Assembly (NCBI GenBank): GCA_009774395.1
Contig: VSNQ01000004.1
Coordinates: 1-64,000 of the forward strand
Reading direction: 5' to 3'
DNA length: 64,000 nucleotides
DNA from: Lachnospiraceae bacterium
GTDB taxonomy: Bacteria; Bacillota; Clostridia; Lachnospirales; Lachnospiraceae
This document shows positions 55,683 through 63,884 of the stretch, one piece after another. Numbering within the stretch: the stretch's first letter is position 1; every line of letters starts with the position of its first letter. A model generated the notes under the pieces. That model had not been told where the DNA came from. It did not search any database and saw nothing but the letters and a program-made list of their open reading frames with translations. Made by a program: the position numbers and the translations under genes.

Positions 55683-57161
55683 TTAATACAACATCCGAAC
55701 TACCATATCCTCCGTAATAATACTTAACGGCTGTGCCTGCAATCTGTTATTTTCACGATTGTAATAAAATAGAGCTAACAGCACTTGCCCTTCCAGTAAT
55801 TTGCTGTCCGGAAGCAGCGCAAGCCGCGTCGTGGTTTCTTCCATTCCCAGCATATCTCCCAAAAGAATTGTAGTACCCTCCGTATCCACAAGCACATATC
55901 CCTCTTGTGCCTTTCCAATCCGCTCAAATGCAACAAGTTTTATTAACATTGGCTGTGACATTGCATTTTTTAGATAATTCTTAATTGCTTTTGCTTCCTG
56001 TTTTATGGAGGTAACTGCGTGTGCCCGCAGTGCCTGAAAATCCTCTTTCTGATAATCGCGAATCGTTGCGCCCTCCCAGCGAATGCGGAGATTACCCTCA
56101 CCTGGATAGTATGCTGCACTTGGCACTTGTGCCACACCAAACACAGAATCCTCCTGTTTAATATATTTCAAAGATTTTATTGGACGGTAATTGTACGTCA
56201 TAGAAATCTCACCGCTCTCCAAATCCGCCCAGCAGCCCGTATCCGTGTACTGTTTTGCCGCCTCATCATAAGATACCCAGAATGCCAACTGCGCAAGATT
56301 GACATTTTTCTTACACTTTCCAATTGCCTCTAATTCGGAAAGTTTCCACGCACCGCCAAGTTCCTCATACAAAATCGTGTCATCCAATGCGGCGTCATCA
56401 TTTTCCAATTTATCATTAATATATTGGCGTGACTTCTTGGTCAAACTCCACAGCTTTTCCAAAACATCAATTGCGGCATCATAATGAGCATCATTGCCGT
56501 CCTTCTGAAATGCTGTTATTTCTATAATTAGGCGGTTGCACAATTTTTGTGGTCCAAGCAAGTAATAATCTCCCAACTGTTTCGCAAGTTGCTGGTAAGT
56601 GCTCAGTGCAGCGCCTGCCATCGTGCCTAAACCTGCTGACATCAAATCCATAATCATTTTCTCTGTTAAATCAAGCCCCTCTAACTGCTTTTGCAGTTTC
56701 TTAATCTTTGCGTTTTTACTAGCTTTTGCAGCAGAAGCAGCCTTTTTCTGCGCTTTTTGCTTTTCCTCCTCGGTAAGTTCTTTTTGCGGCTGTTCTTCAC
56801 CGTTTGCTTTTGCATCCCTCGCCTGCTTTTTCTCCCGCTTCTTAATAATATCCTCTGGAATCTCACACACTGTAAATTCCTTCTGCGCCAGCATTTCATA
56901 AAGCAATGCTATGCTATGCTTACAGGGAAACTGCCTGCTTGGGCAGGAACAGCGGAACACTGGTGCCGCCGCATCAATATAGTCAGCAGATGTTATATAG
57001 TTGCTCTTGCCACTTCCTGTACATTCGCCCATATAAAATGTATCGTCTTGGGAACGCTGCAGTTTTACAAATCCCCCTTTTTGTGAAATTTTTTTCCCGT
57101 TTGATGCTGCCGCTGCGTTCGGTGCATAAACAAGAATTTGCTGTTCGGTTAATTGCTGCAT
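55683..57161 (-). CDS. SWIM zinc-finger protein (YehQ-like), first gene of the operon
   Basis: 492 residues. The SWIM motif CSCPSRQFPCKH (CxC...CxH) is at about residues 74-85. A Lys/Glu-rich coiled region (about 105-155, AKASKNAKIKKLQKQLEG) follows, then a mixed alpha/beta C-terminal half. SWIM domains bind DNA or protein. AGGAGG precedes ATG 57161. The gap to the next gene upstream (57162-57276) holds part of a family C repeat. Confidence 0.85.
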   Translation of the reverse strand: MQQLTEQQILVYAPNAAAASNGKKISQKGGFVKLQRSQDDTFYMGECTGSGKSNYITSADYIDAAAPVFRCSCPSRQFPCKHSIALLYEMLAQKEFTVCEIPEDIIKKREKKQARDAKANGEEQPQKELTEEEKQKAQKKAASAAKASKNAKIKKLQKQLEGLDLTEKMIMDLMSAGLGTMAGAALSTYQQLAKQLGDYYLLGPQKLCNRLIIEITAFQKDGNDAHYDAAIDVLEKLWSLTKKSRQYINDKLENDDAALDDTILYEELGGAWKLSELEAIGKCKKNVNLAQLAFWVSYDEAAKQYTDTGCWADLESGEISMTYNYRPIKSLKYIKQEDSVFGVAQVPSAAYYPGEGNLRIRWEGATIRDYQKEDFQALRAHAVTSIKQEAKAIKNYLKNAMSQPMLIKLVAFERIGKAQEGYVLVDTEGTTILLGDMLGMEETTTRLALLPDSKLLEGQVLLALFYYNRENNRLQAQPLSIITEDMVVRMLY

Positions 57162-57226
57162 AGTAAAACCCTCCTATTTGTATTTTGTATTCCAATATGT
57201 TGCTAAAAATTATATTATCAAAATTA

Positions 57227-57262
57227 ATATCCTCATAGTGCAAAGTCCTATATTAAATTATT
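57227..57262. repeat. Family C fragment
   Basis: CATAGTGCAAAGTCCTATAT matches the final block of the family C copies at 27121 and 61731 (GCATAGTGCAAAGTCCTA). The CACTTCGTG units are missing. Confidence 0.5.
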
Positions 57263-57276
57263 ACCAACTGTTTTCC

Positions 57277-58221
57277 TTAAACGGTTAGCATAATAAAAGC
57301 ACCAAGATTTCCACGATTCCCATTGCTTGCCCTGTGACTGAACAGCAAATCCGGATTGCAGCAGGTACAAATATCTGTAACCTCAATCTGCTTATTGGGA
57401 ACGCCTGCATCACGAAATACTCTAAAATTAGCATACCATAAATTTAACTGATATTTTCCATTTTCCTTTTGATACATCAAACAGTCTGCAATGTCCTTTT
57501 CTGTAATTTCCTGCTGAAAACGTTCCAGATATTCGGCTGCTTTGGCATTATCGCACACAAAAGCCTTTTCAAAATCCGCCGCCACTTCTTCTCCCACTTC
57601 ATAGCAGGACTGGCATATGGAAGGAGCAATAGCCACCCGCACATTTGCCGGATCGGTGCCATATTCACGTGCCATTGCTTCCAGCGTTACCTGCCCCATT
57701 TTCCCAACCGTTCCACGCCAGCCAGAATGGGACAGCCCTATCGCTTTATTTATCGGATCTACTATAAAAAGCGGCACACAGTCGGCATAAAACGTTGCTA
57801 AAATAATCTCTGGTTCATTGGTTATCAGTCCGTCAACATCATTGTAATCACGTATGTTCACAATGCCTTTGCCCTTATCGGGGGCTGTAACCTTGCGTAC
57901 ATTCGTTGTATGCGTCTGCGCTGAACAGACAATATCTGCTGATGTTTTCCCAAAAAGCGCTGCCACTCTGCGGTAATTTTCTGCGATATTTTCTGTTGTA
58001 TCTCCTCTGTTTATACTAAAATTCAGCGATTCCAAATATCCGCTGCTTACGCCGCCCTTTCGCGTTGTAAAACAATGTGCCACACAGCCTGTTTTCTCTA
58101 ATCCCTCAAATGTAAAATAGGGAAGTTCATCGTCCTGCCCGCCGTAATTCAATTGGCATACCATAGGCTTTGTGCCTTCCCCTATATAATTTTTTCGTTT
58201 GATTCTGATTTTTTCTTTCAT
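57277..58221 (-). CDS. pgeF: Peptidoglycan editing factor / multicopper-type purine nucleosidase PgeF (YfiH)
   Basis: A laccase-domain (LACC1/YlmD-like) protein, 314 residues. Metal-site residues occur in CSAQTHT, TFYADCVPLFI and LSHSGWRGTVGKMG; the C-terminus has the usual CTCCNP and FSHRASNGNRGNLGAFI. Such proteins have been assigned as purine nucleoside phosphorylase/adenosine deaminase and as peptidoglycan editing factors. ATG 58221 is chosen; the frame to 58293 begins in a family A repeat. It is the gene directly upstream of the SWIM gene. Confidence 0.92.
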   Translation of the reverse strand: MKEKIRIKRKNYIGEGTKPMVCQLNYGGQDDELPYFTFEGLEKTGCVAHCFTTRKGGVSSGYLESLNFSINRGDTTENIAENYRRVAALFGKTSADIVCSAQTHTTNVRKVTAPDKGKGIVNIRDYNDVDGLITNEPEIILATFYADCVPLFIVDPINKAIGLSHSGWRGTVGKMGQVTLEAMAREYGTDPANVRVAIAPSICQSCYEVGEEVAADFEKAFVCDNAKAAEYLERFQQEITEKDIADCLMYQKENGKYQLNLWYANFRVFRDAGVPNKQIEVTDICTCCNPDLLFSHRASNGNRGNLGAFIMLTV

Positions 58222-58252
58222 ACCACACTCTCTCAAATACTTATTCTGTATT

Positions 58253-58354
58253 ATACTCACGAACGATTCGATTTTCCTTTCTGCACAACACATATTGCCC
58301 GCTTTTGCAATATGGGCTGTGCAGAAATTGGAAAATCTTAACGGTCGTTAGTAT
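58253..58354 (-). repeat. Family A palindromic repeat, copy 4
   Basis: ATACTCACGAACGATTCG ... GGAAAATCTTAACGGTCGT is family A reversed, with the inner stem CTGCACAACACATATTGC / GCAATATGGGCTGTGCAG. It is the copy with the clearest ends. It fills the gap between the GNAT gene and pgeF. Confidence 0.9.
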
Positions 58355-58371
58355 ACCAAACGGCAATAACG

Positions 58372-58914
58372 TTATTGTGCTGCCACTCGCCGCTGTTTTA
58401 AATACTTCTCCTGTATTACGGAACAGATGCATAAATTCGTGCGTTTCTTTGTCTGCTGATCTATCCTTCTGTCACGCAGACTGCACTCTTTTTGAAATCC
58501 TAACCGCTCTAGCAATTTACCAGATGCCATATTACCTTCATTACATTTTGCCTTGATTAAATACAAGTCTTGATTCGTAAAATATTCTTTTAATATACAG
58601 GAAACAGCTTCTGACGCATAGCCTAAGTGCTGAAATTTTTCGCCAATAACATATCCAATTTCACCAATCTGAAGCTGCGGATATGGGATATCTATGGTGA
58701 TGTATCCAATTGGCTGCAATGTTTTTTTTAAAACTACTGCCCATATATGCGGATTAACACTCCATTCTTTCATCCACATTCTCATTTCATTACTGTCATT
58801 CATTGGGAAAATTGCGATAAATTGCCCGAGTTGTTCATCTTTTCCAAAATTGATATAACAGTCTGCACTGTCACTTTCACAGAAATGTCTTAAAATTAAT
58901 CTGTCCGTTTCCAT
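58372..58914 (-). CDS. GNAT family N-acetyltransferase (RimJ/RimL type)
   Basis: 180 residues. METDRLILRHF is the classic opening of RimJ/RimL-type acetyltransferases; the acetyl-CoA loop lies in GEKFQHLGYASEAVSCI and the C-terminal NMASGKLLERLGFQKE is typical. The acceptor is not known. GGGAGA lies before ATG 58914. It is flanked on both sides by family A repeats. Confidence 0.88.
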   Translation of the reverse strand: METDRLILRHFCESDSADCYINFGKDEQLGQFIAIFPMNDSNEMRMWMKEWSVNPHIWAVVLKKTLQPIGYITIDIPYPQLQIGEIGYVIGEKFQHLGYASEAVSCILKEYFTNQDLYLIKAKCNEGNMASGKLLERLGFQKECSLRDRRIDQQTKKRTNLCICSVIQEKYLKQRRVAAQ

Positions 58915-58950
58915 TGGATTCTCCCATTTTAACTGGCTGCTATTCTTTAG

Positions 58951-59054
58951 ATATCCTCACGAACGATTAGATTTTCCTTTCTGTATGGCACGTATTGCCC
59001 ATTTATGCAATATGAGCCGTGCAGAAATTGGAAAATCTTAACGGTCGTCAGTAT
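58951..59054 (-). repeat. Family A palindromic repeat, copy 5
   Basis: ATCCTCACGAACGATTAG ... GGAAAATCTTAACGGTCGT, with inner stem halves GTATGGCACGTATTGCCC and GCAATATGAGCCGTGCAG. About 600 bases from copy 4 in the same orientation. Confidence 0.88.
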
Positions 59055-59078
59055 ATATATACTTTTCCCATTAAAGAT

Positions 59079-59462
59079 TTACCGATATGTATAAATATGT
59101 GCAAACGCATTGCGGTACCATGTCCATTCTTTACCACATACTGCTATCACATCATAACGGACAGCGGCAGATTCCCCGATTGCGTGACACATACGATAAT
59201 AGTCTGCTACTTTACAAATGGTTTTCTGCTTGCTGTATGTTACAGCTTCGGCTGGATCACCTATTTGGTTGTCTTTACGGTATTTCACTTCAAAAAACAC
59301 AAGATAATCATTTTCCTGTCCAATTAAATCAATTTCGCCGATACGATTGCGGTAATTGCATTCTAATATTTTTACACCTTGACTGCTCAGGTATTTGGCT
59401 GCTTTCTGTTCATAGAGCCCACCCGTCTTCCGTTTGTTTGCACTGTTTTCTTTTTTATCCAT
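59079..59462 (-). CDS. yraN: YraN (UPF0102) family predicted nuclease
   Basis: 127 residues with the restriction-endonuclease-like core NYRNRIGEIDLIGQENDYLVFFEVKYRKD (E..D...E-x-K). Family members often sit near rnhB, as here. It starts 8 bases after ylqH. The role is not established. Confidence 0.9.
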   Translation of the reverse strand: MDKKENSANKRKTGGLYEQKAAKYLSSQGVKILECNYRNRIGEIDLIGQENDYLVFFEVKYRKDNQIGDPAEAVTYSKQKTICKVADYYRMCHAIGESAAVRYDVIAVCGKEWTWYRNAFAHIYTYR

Positions 59463-59470
59463 ACCAACGT

Positions 59471-59779
59471 TTATCCTTTTTTGCTGTTGTAATCCTTCAC
59501 CTTTGCCTTAATTTTATCCATTCCATCAACAAATACCAAGATTTCTGCCACTACTTCATACAATTCTGGCGGAATCATATCGCCAATCTGAAGTTTTGAC
59601 AATGTATTTGCAAGTTTATCATCACGATGTACGGGTACATCCGCCTGTTTTGCCTGTTCTATAATTTTTTCTGCCAGCGCGCCGCGTCCCATTGCGATAA
59701 CCTTCGGCGCGCTGTCTGCAGGATCGTATTCAAGCGCAATTGCCTGCTTTGCCTTTTGGTTTTCTTTTTTGATTGCCAT
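59471..59779 (-). CDS. ylqH: YlqH: free-standing FlhB/EscU cytoplasmic-domain homologue
   Basis: 102 residues equal to the FlhB C-terminal domain: YDPADSAPKVIAMGRGALAE, VPVHRDDKLANTLSKLQIGD and IPPELYEVVAEILVFV. The self-cleaving NPTH motif of full FlhB is absent (EYDP in that place), and there are no membrane helices. Its neighbour is a FliK-like gene, the known FlhB partner in hook-length control, so the two may form a pair. Function outside flagella is unknown. Confidence 0.88.
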   Translation of the reverse strand: MAIKKENQKAKQAIALEYDPADSAPKVIAMGRGALAEKIIEQAKQADVPVHRDDKLANTLSKLQIGDMIPPELYEVVAEILVFVDGMDKIKAKVKDYNSKKG

Positions 59780-59813
59780 TTAAAAGTTCCTATCCTTTTC
59801 CTTGAATTTTGGA

Positions 59814-61664
59814 TTATGCTCTCGTATCAAAAGTCTGATAGCTTAACGTAATATTTCCGCCCGCTATCTGCTCCTCCATATGCTGCATTACTGTTTTTTC
59901 CGATTCACGTTTTTGAATGGTATGTGTACACTGATAACCTTTTTTTGCCAAACGCTGTGTTAAATCGTCAATATGTCCTGCAATTACAGGAAGCGCATGC
60001 TCCTCTAAATAGAACTTTGTCATCACTTGGTTTCTCTCTGTTTGGAGCGAGATACTAATGTCCATTCCACCAAGATTCTCCATATCAAGGTGCAAAAACG
60101 CTGTCAGCATTCCATCTTTACGCGCCAGATTTTTCTTGTTGGTATATACGTATAAATCACCATGCGCTTGCGAATTGTTTAATTTCAACGGAAGCTGCAC
60201 GTAATGAAACATTTGATTCATTTGATTCATAAAATCCAGATTTTCACGGAAATTATTTAAAGATTTCATGGATGCTTCATTTGCCCCTTGCTGTGCATTT
60301 GCCGCTTCATTCATAAGCTGCGAAAGCCGATTGCTCTGCCGCGCCAGCTTTTGATAAAATTCCTCAACCTTTCCCTCCGTTGCAATTTCCTGCGGACTTA
60401 ACATCCATTGACGCTGCAGTCCTTTGCGCACCATTGAGCGAAACGGCTCTGAACGGAATATTTTATCTTTTAGTTCTGGCGGCATATTCTGTAACAGAGA
60501 AGAATCTGACAGCAGCAGCTTTACCTCTTTTAAATCCAACGTTCCATCTTTAATCAGACTGATTACTTTATCTGGCAGATCCTGCGGCTTAGTAGTTTGG
60601 AGATGTCTTTCTAAATCACGCAGCATAGTTGCTGTGTCCGCAGTGGCTTCCTGGTTTAATAACCCGTTTGAAAGTTTTATACTATCTGCGGCACCTTCTT
60701 GAATATTGTTGTTCCCGGTCTGCTGCAGCTCTTTTACAGCTTCTTCCTCCTGTGCTGTTAGATTTGAAACAATATCTGTTAGCACTGTTCCATTTGGCTG
60801 CGTATCATTTTGTATAACACCATTTTGCACCGTATTATTTTCGTTTCCTAGTGTGATACCTCCTTGCTGCAAAATCTCCTGCGTTGTCTGCGCGTTGGGT
60901 GGTACAGATGTTTCCTCTCCTGTCAGAAAGCCCAATATTTGTTCCATATAGGTTCCTGCCTGCCCCAACATAGGCGCTGCTGATACATTGCCACCCGCTG
61001 TATTTGTACCTGCCAAAGAATCATAAAGCTTTAAAATCTCTTCCGATACATTTTTAATCCCATCCAACAGCCTATGTTCCATATTTTGATAGTTTTGATA
61101 CTGCGCTAAATTGCTATCTGTAACAGGAAGCTGCATTTTTGACAATTTAATCACAGTTTCCAAATCCACCTGCGGATGCTGCAATGCCAGCCTATTAAAC
61201 GTCATTAATGTATTTTTATCAATTGACATACCATTCTCTATTAAAGTTGATACAAGCTGTAAATTTTTGGCATTTACGGCAAGATTGGCAGCGCGCAGTG
61301 CCGATTCGCCTACCCGCAGCATTTGCATATTGTTATCATAAATGGGTTTTAATACAATGCGGTTGTCCTTGTTCGACTGTACCTGTAAGTTTAATACCTG
61401 CCCGATTGCAACCTGCACATCACGCTCTAATTTCGCCGCCATATACTGCCCGTTTGCAAGCTGAATCTGCACATCCTCGCCATTTACAGACGCAATTTCT
61501 CCTTGAAAAGAATCGCCGGGCTGAAGCTGCGTAATATCGACGCCGGACGCAGACTGTGACGTTCCTGCTGCCCCTGCGCTAGATACATTCCCTGTGTACT
61601 GCTGCCCAATCTGCTGGCTTCCCGCTGCATAATTATGGGAATATCCTGATAAAAACTGTTCCAT
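59814..61664 (-). CDS. FliK-like (YlqG) hook-length control homologue
   Basis: 616 residues. A Gln/Gly/Ser-rich N-terminus leads to ITQLQPGDSFQGEIASVNGEDVQIQLANGQ, an OB/TOBE-like domain; the centre is low-complexity (Asn, Gln, Thr). The C-terminal part (LKLNNSQAHGDLYVYTNKK, LDMENLGGMDISISLQ) resembles the FliK C-terminal domain. With YlqH next to it, this is the Bacillus ylqG-ylqH pair. There are no other flagellar genes in the window. AGGAG precedes ATG 61664. Confidence 0.82.
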   Translation of the reverse strand: MEQFLSGYSHNYAAGSQQIGQQYTGNVSSAGAAGTSQSASGVDITQLQPGDSFQGEIASVNGEDVQIQLANGQYMAAKLERDVQVAIGQVLNLQVQSNKDNRIVLKPIYDNNMQMLRVGESALRAANLAVNAKNLQLVSTLIENGMSIDKNTLMTFNRLALQHPQVDLETVIKLSKMQLPVTDSNLAQYQNYQNMEHRLLDGIKNVSEEILKLYDSLAGTNTAGGNVSAAPMLGQAGTYMEQILGFLTGEETSVPPNAQTTQEILQQGGITLGNENNTVQNGVIQNDTQPNGTVLTDIVSNLTAQEEEAVKELQQTGNNNIQEGAADSIKLSNGLLNQEATADTATMLRDLERHLQTTKPQDLPDKVISLIKDGTLDLKEVKLLLSDSSLLQNMPPELKDKIFRSEPFRSMVRKGLQRQWMLSPQEIATEGKVEEFYQKLARQSNRLSQLMNEAANAQQGANEASMKSLNNFRENLDFMNQMNQMFHYVQLPLKLNNSQAHGDLYVYTNKKNLARKDGMLTAFLHLDMENLGGMDISISLQTERNQVMTKFYLEEHALPVIAGHIDDLTQRLAKKGYQCTHTIQKRESEKTVMQHMEEQIAGGNITLSYQTFDTRA

Positions 61665-61730
61665 AACTACTCCTATCTATGCACTTTCCATATCCATATA
61701 TCACATCTAAAATCCGCACACAAATATCAA

Positions 61731-61862
61731 TCAAGCCATGCAAAATCACTTCGTGAAAACCACTTCGTGAAAACCACTTCGTGAAAACCACTTCGTGGTG
61801 GCTTGATGCATCTTAATCACTACAATTTCCTACGAACTTTACAGCATAGCGCAAAATCCTAC
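61731..61862. repeat. Family C repeat, copy 2, with four CACTTCGTG units
   Basis: AAGCCATGCAAAATCACTTC, three CACTTCGTGAAAACC-type steps, GTGGTGGCTTG, then GCATCTTAATCACTACAATT and GCATAGCGCAAAATCCTA. It has one more 15-bp unit than the copy at 27121. The last block reaches the rnhB stop codon at 61859-61861. Confidence 0.8.
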
Positions 61863-62677
61863 ATTGAACTGTTGCATATCAATCCATTATTTTCCGAAAC
61901 GTCAACAAAATTTCCAATAAATGTTTTCCGATGAATTGGTGTTGCACCATACTGTTTTAATGCTGCAATATGCACCTGTGCACCGTAGCCTTTATTCTCT
62001 GCAAAATGATATTGTGGATACTGCTTATCATACTCCACCATAATCCGATCCCTTGTCACCTTCGCAATAATACTTGCTGCCGCTATCGAAATACTTTTGG
62101 CATCTCCTTTTACAATCGGCACCTGCGGCATATCTATCTGTGGAATTGTTACTGCATCATTTAACAAAATATTGGGCTTCACACTTAATTTGCTGACCGC
62201 CTCGCGCATTGCCTCATACGTTGCCTGCAAAATATTAATTTCATCAATTCTCTTATGCTCTGCTATGCCGACACCAACTGCTACCGCCTCATGCATAATC
62301 ATATCATACAATTCCTCTCGCTTTTTCGCACTAAGCTGCTTGGAATCATTTAGATACAAAATCCGACAATCCTTTGGCAGAATCACCGCACCCGCTACAA
62401 CCGGCCCTGCAAGCGGCCCACGCCCCGCTTCGTCAATACCACATATGTATTGATAAGAAGCATATTTTTTCTCATACACTTTCATATTTTCAATGCGCTG
62501 TTGTTCTTTCTCTAACGCATCGATTGCTTTCTTTGCCTTTGTCACAAGCGCCTGCACACCGCTGCGGGCATCCGTCTTGTATGTTTCCACAAAAACAGGC
62601 AGCGCTTCAACTTCTGCTGCCGTGCCTTCCTGAAGTATATTTATAAGTTCCTTCTTAATGTCGTTTATCGCCGCCAT
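61859..62677 (-). CDS. rnhB: Ribonuclease HII
   Basis: Removes RNA from RNA-DNA hybrids. The core shows CGIDEAGRGPLAGPVVAGAVIL, the DSKQLSAKKR block, KGDAKSISIAAASIIAKVTRD and YGAQVHIAALKQYG. The N-terminal 75 residues are a helical extension found in many Clostridia. It is 272 residues and starts at ATG 62677 with AGGGG upstream. Confidence 0.95.
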   Translation of the reverse strand: MAAINDIKKELINILQEGTAAEVEALPVFVETYKTDARSGVQALVTKAKKAIDALEKEQQRIENMKVYEKKYASYQYICGIDEAGRGPLAGPVVAGAVILPKDCRILYLNDSKQLSAKKREELYDMIMHEAVAVGVGIAEHKRIDEINILQATYEAMREAVSKLSVKPNILLNDAVTIPQIDMPQVPIVKGDAKSISIAAASIIAKVTRDRIMVEYDKQYPQYHFAENKGYGAQVHIAALKQYGATPIHRKTFIGNFVDVSENNGLICNSSM

Positions 62678-62796
62678 TGCAAACCCCTTTTTCCCAAAAT
62701 CTTCTTTCTTCTATTTTACTCTAAAGAGTCCGAATTTACAATATAATTTTGCCCGTTAATACTTTTATTAGTTTCTGTTCGTTAGAGTTGGGTAAA

Positions 62797-62905
62797 GAAA
62801 AAGGACTGCTGCATTAAGAATTGCTTATATCTAACTTCCTTTTGGTACTGTTAGACAAATCACTGTTAAGAATTATTTTACAGTTTCTTAATGCAATAGC
62901 CCTTT
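62797..62905. repeat. Long palindromic element, possible family B variant
   Basis: AAAAGGACTGCTGCATTAAGAA and TTCTTAATGCAATAGCCCTTTT are imperfect inverted ends about 105 bases apart. TGCATTAAGAA resembles the CGCATTAAAGAA of family B. T-rich sequence follows, so it may act as a terminator for the 63-kb gene. Confidence 0.55.
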
Positions 62906-62913
62906 TGTTTTTA

Positions 62914-63738
62914 TTACAATTCATACTTTAACTGCTGTTCATATTTCTGTGCTGCCCACTCTTGATAGTTCTGCTTTCTTTCTGCCTGTGTTTTTATAAT
63001 TTCTTCTTCCGTTATATGTTTTTTCAGAGCCTCCTGCTGTATCTGCTCTCGCAGTTCCTGCCGTTTTGCTCGTTCTTTTTCCCATGTTTCATTGAACTGT
63101 TTTGTCTTTTTCTGTTTATCCTTGATTGCCGTTTTCGTACTTTTCGTTTTATTCTTATGAATAGAAAAAAGGCTGTTTCTTTGGTTTTCAGCCAAAAAAG
63201 TATGAGGATCTTCTACTTTTGCACCTTTACACATTCCTAAATAGGGAATCCCGCCTTCTTTGTCATTATCCTCGCTTAATGTAAATACTGTTCCCGTTAA
63301 TTTCCATGCAGTGCCGTTAATACAATAGCCATTTGTACTTGATAATTCCCTTTTCATCAATGCATAGACATCCGCCTTATAAGACGGATCATTTACCATT
63401 TTCTGCAGATTGGTTTCATCGATATACAATAAATTCTCCCCCTCCGTAACCGATCGCGGCTTGCTTGATACCATTGTAAACTCTGGGAAAAATTCTGCTA
63501 TTTCTTTCTTCAAATCTTCTACTGTATGTACCTGTGAATCTGCTGTCCGTTCTCTATACTGCTTCTCTAATTTTGCCTGCATCGCAAATAACTCATTGGC
63601 ATAATCGTCAATGGTGCTGTATTGCTTATTAGGATCAATACTTGCAAGAGGCGCATATTTCTTAGTTTCATTTTTTGTATTTTTTTCTTGTGTAATACTG
63701 CTTTGATAATTATTTTGCTGTATACTGCCAATACCCAT
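62914..63738 (-). CDS. Hypothetical protein with Lys/Gln/Glu-rich coiled C-terminus
   Basis: 274 residues, no signal peptide or membrane segment. Residues at about 35-175 are mixed alpha/beta (FFPEFTMVSSKPRS, YIDETNLQKMVNDPSYKADVYALMKREL); the last 80 residues are strongly charged helix (TWEKERAKRQELREQIQQ). I do not recognise the family. GGAAGG lies upstream of ATG 63738. It is the first gene of the minus-strand run after 62.9 kb. Confidence 0.7.
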   Translation of the reverse strand: MGIGSIQQNNYQSSITQEKNTKNETKKYAPLASIDPNKQYSTIDDYANELFAMQAKLEKQYRERTADSQVHTVEDLKKEIAEFFPEFTMVSSKPRSVTEGENLLYIDETNLQKMVNDPSYKADVYALMKRELSSTNGYCINGTAWKLTGTVFTLSEDNDKEGGIPYLGMCKGAKVEDPHTFLAENQRNSLFSIHKNKTKSTKTAIKDKQKKTKQFNETWEKERAKRQELREQIQQEALKKHITEEEIIKTQAERKQNYQEWAAQKYEQQLKYEL

Positions 63739-63854
63739 TTCTATAACCGTTTTCCTTCCTTTAAAAATGTAAATGAATCAAAACTGTTCCTTTCATAAAA
63801 ACTAACTGCTATTTTTACTGCTTTATCCTATTTATCGGAAAAAATACCAAAGTT

Positions 63855-63884
63855 AATTAGGGGAAGATATATCTTCCCCTAATT
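63855..63884. other. Perfect 30-bp palindrome near the window end
   Basis: AATTAGGGGAAGATA and its exact complement TATCTTCCCCTAATT are joined without a loop. It lies 117 bases upstream of the 63-kb gene. There is no T-run. It could be an operator or a terminator for a gene beyond the window. 63739-64000 otherwise holds no gene. Confidence 0.7.
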
